From the NCBI GenBank assembly GCA_012524135.1, contig JAAYSE010000008.1, forward strand, positions 1 to 49,778: a stretch of 49,778 bases of DNA. Direction: 5' to 3'. The position numbers and the translations under genes were made by a program. Numbering within the stretch: position 1 is the first letter of the stretch; the number at the start of each line of letters is the position of its first letter. This DNA is from Candidatus Epulonipiscium sp. Its GTDB lineage: Bacteria > Bacillota > Clostridia > Lachnospirales > JAAYNZ01. The notes beneath the pieces were generated by a model. It was given only the letters and a program-made list of their open reading frames with translations. It was not told the origin of the DNA and did no database searches. Shown here piece by piece: positions 49,705-49,778 of this stretch.

Positions 49705-49778
49705 ACTTGGCCTCCTTTCTTTGCCAAAAAATATTTCAATCTTCACACTACAGTTATAAAGTAAAAAAATATAAAAAA

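Noticed and set aside
49479-49778. T-box riboswitch before the BCAA operon
   Set aside because: Expected from other Bacillota, but the minus strand shows no AGGGTGGNACCGCG element and no terminator/antiterminator pair up to the window edge. A T-box further upstream, outside the window, remains possible.

Overview
The window looks like chromosomal DNA from a low-GC, anaerobic, endospore-forming Bacillota of the class Clostridia. The support is strongly AT-rich sequence, AGGAGG-type ribosome sites before nearly every gene, a cggR-gap-pgk-tpiA-gpmI-eno glycolysis operon in the Bacillus order, an Rrf2-nifS-nifU-mnmA cluster typical of Clostridia, a SpoVB homologue and a PhoU-fused Na/phosphate transporter. 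A beta-glucuronidase locus and a multiple-monosaccharide ABC transporter fit a gut or plant-polymer niche, but that is inference. I saw no rRNA, tRNA, CRISPR array, insertion sequence or phage gene.

Layout. 1-1.2 kb: 5' part of a MATE efflux pump, running off the left edge. 1.4-8.7 kb (minus): lower-glycolysis operon with its SorC/CggR-family repressor, a candidate operator, a leader hairpin and an intercistronic terminator after gap. 8.8-11.6 kb: Na/Pi cotransporter (minus) and a PHP-family phosphatase (plus). 11.6-16.2 kb: GPH sugar symporter and GH2 beta-glucuronidase (minus), with a divergent AraC regulator. 16.3-19.6 kb (minus): Rrf2 regulator, cysteine desulfurase, Fe-S scaffold and MnmA tRNA thiolase. 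19.7-21.3 kb: HAD hydrolase and a 2-Cys Prx6-like peroxiredoxin. 21.4-25.2 kb (minus): sensor kinase, NfeD, FloA flotillin, a lysine-rich small protein and a LytTR response regulator. 25.4-30.2 kb: SpoVB-like flippase, MetA, Hsp20 and glutamate dehydrogenase. 30.5-37.4 kb: a DeoR regulator with an orphan double-domain sugar ABC ATPase (minus), divergent from a complete ChvE-type sugar ABC transporter (plus). 37.4-49.5 kb (minus): one branched-chain amino acid operon, ilvN-ilvC-leuA-cimA-leuC-leuD-leuB-ilvE-ilvD-ilvB, preceded by a leader with a small interrupted ORF.

How they work together. The glycolysis operon converts triose phosphate to PEP and is probably gated by CggR. The uid locus imports and cleaves glucuronides under AraC control. 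The DeoR protein probably represses both itself and the sugar ABC operon through TTCG-containing repeats in the divergent promoter region. The BCAA operon carries both leuA and cimA next to a shared leuCDB set, so the same isomerase and dehydrogenase could serve leucine synthesis and the citramalate route to isoleucine.

Most unusual block. The best candidate for an undescribed system is the 21.5-25.1 kb operon, where the FloA/NfeD membrane-microdomain pair and a small basic protein sit between a histidine kinase and a LytTR response regulator, with a GTGA overlap joining the last two genes.
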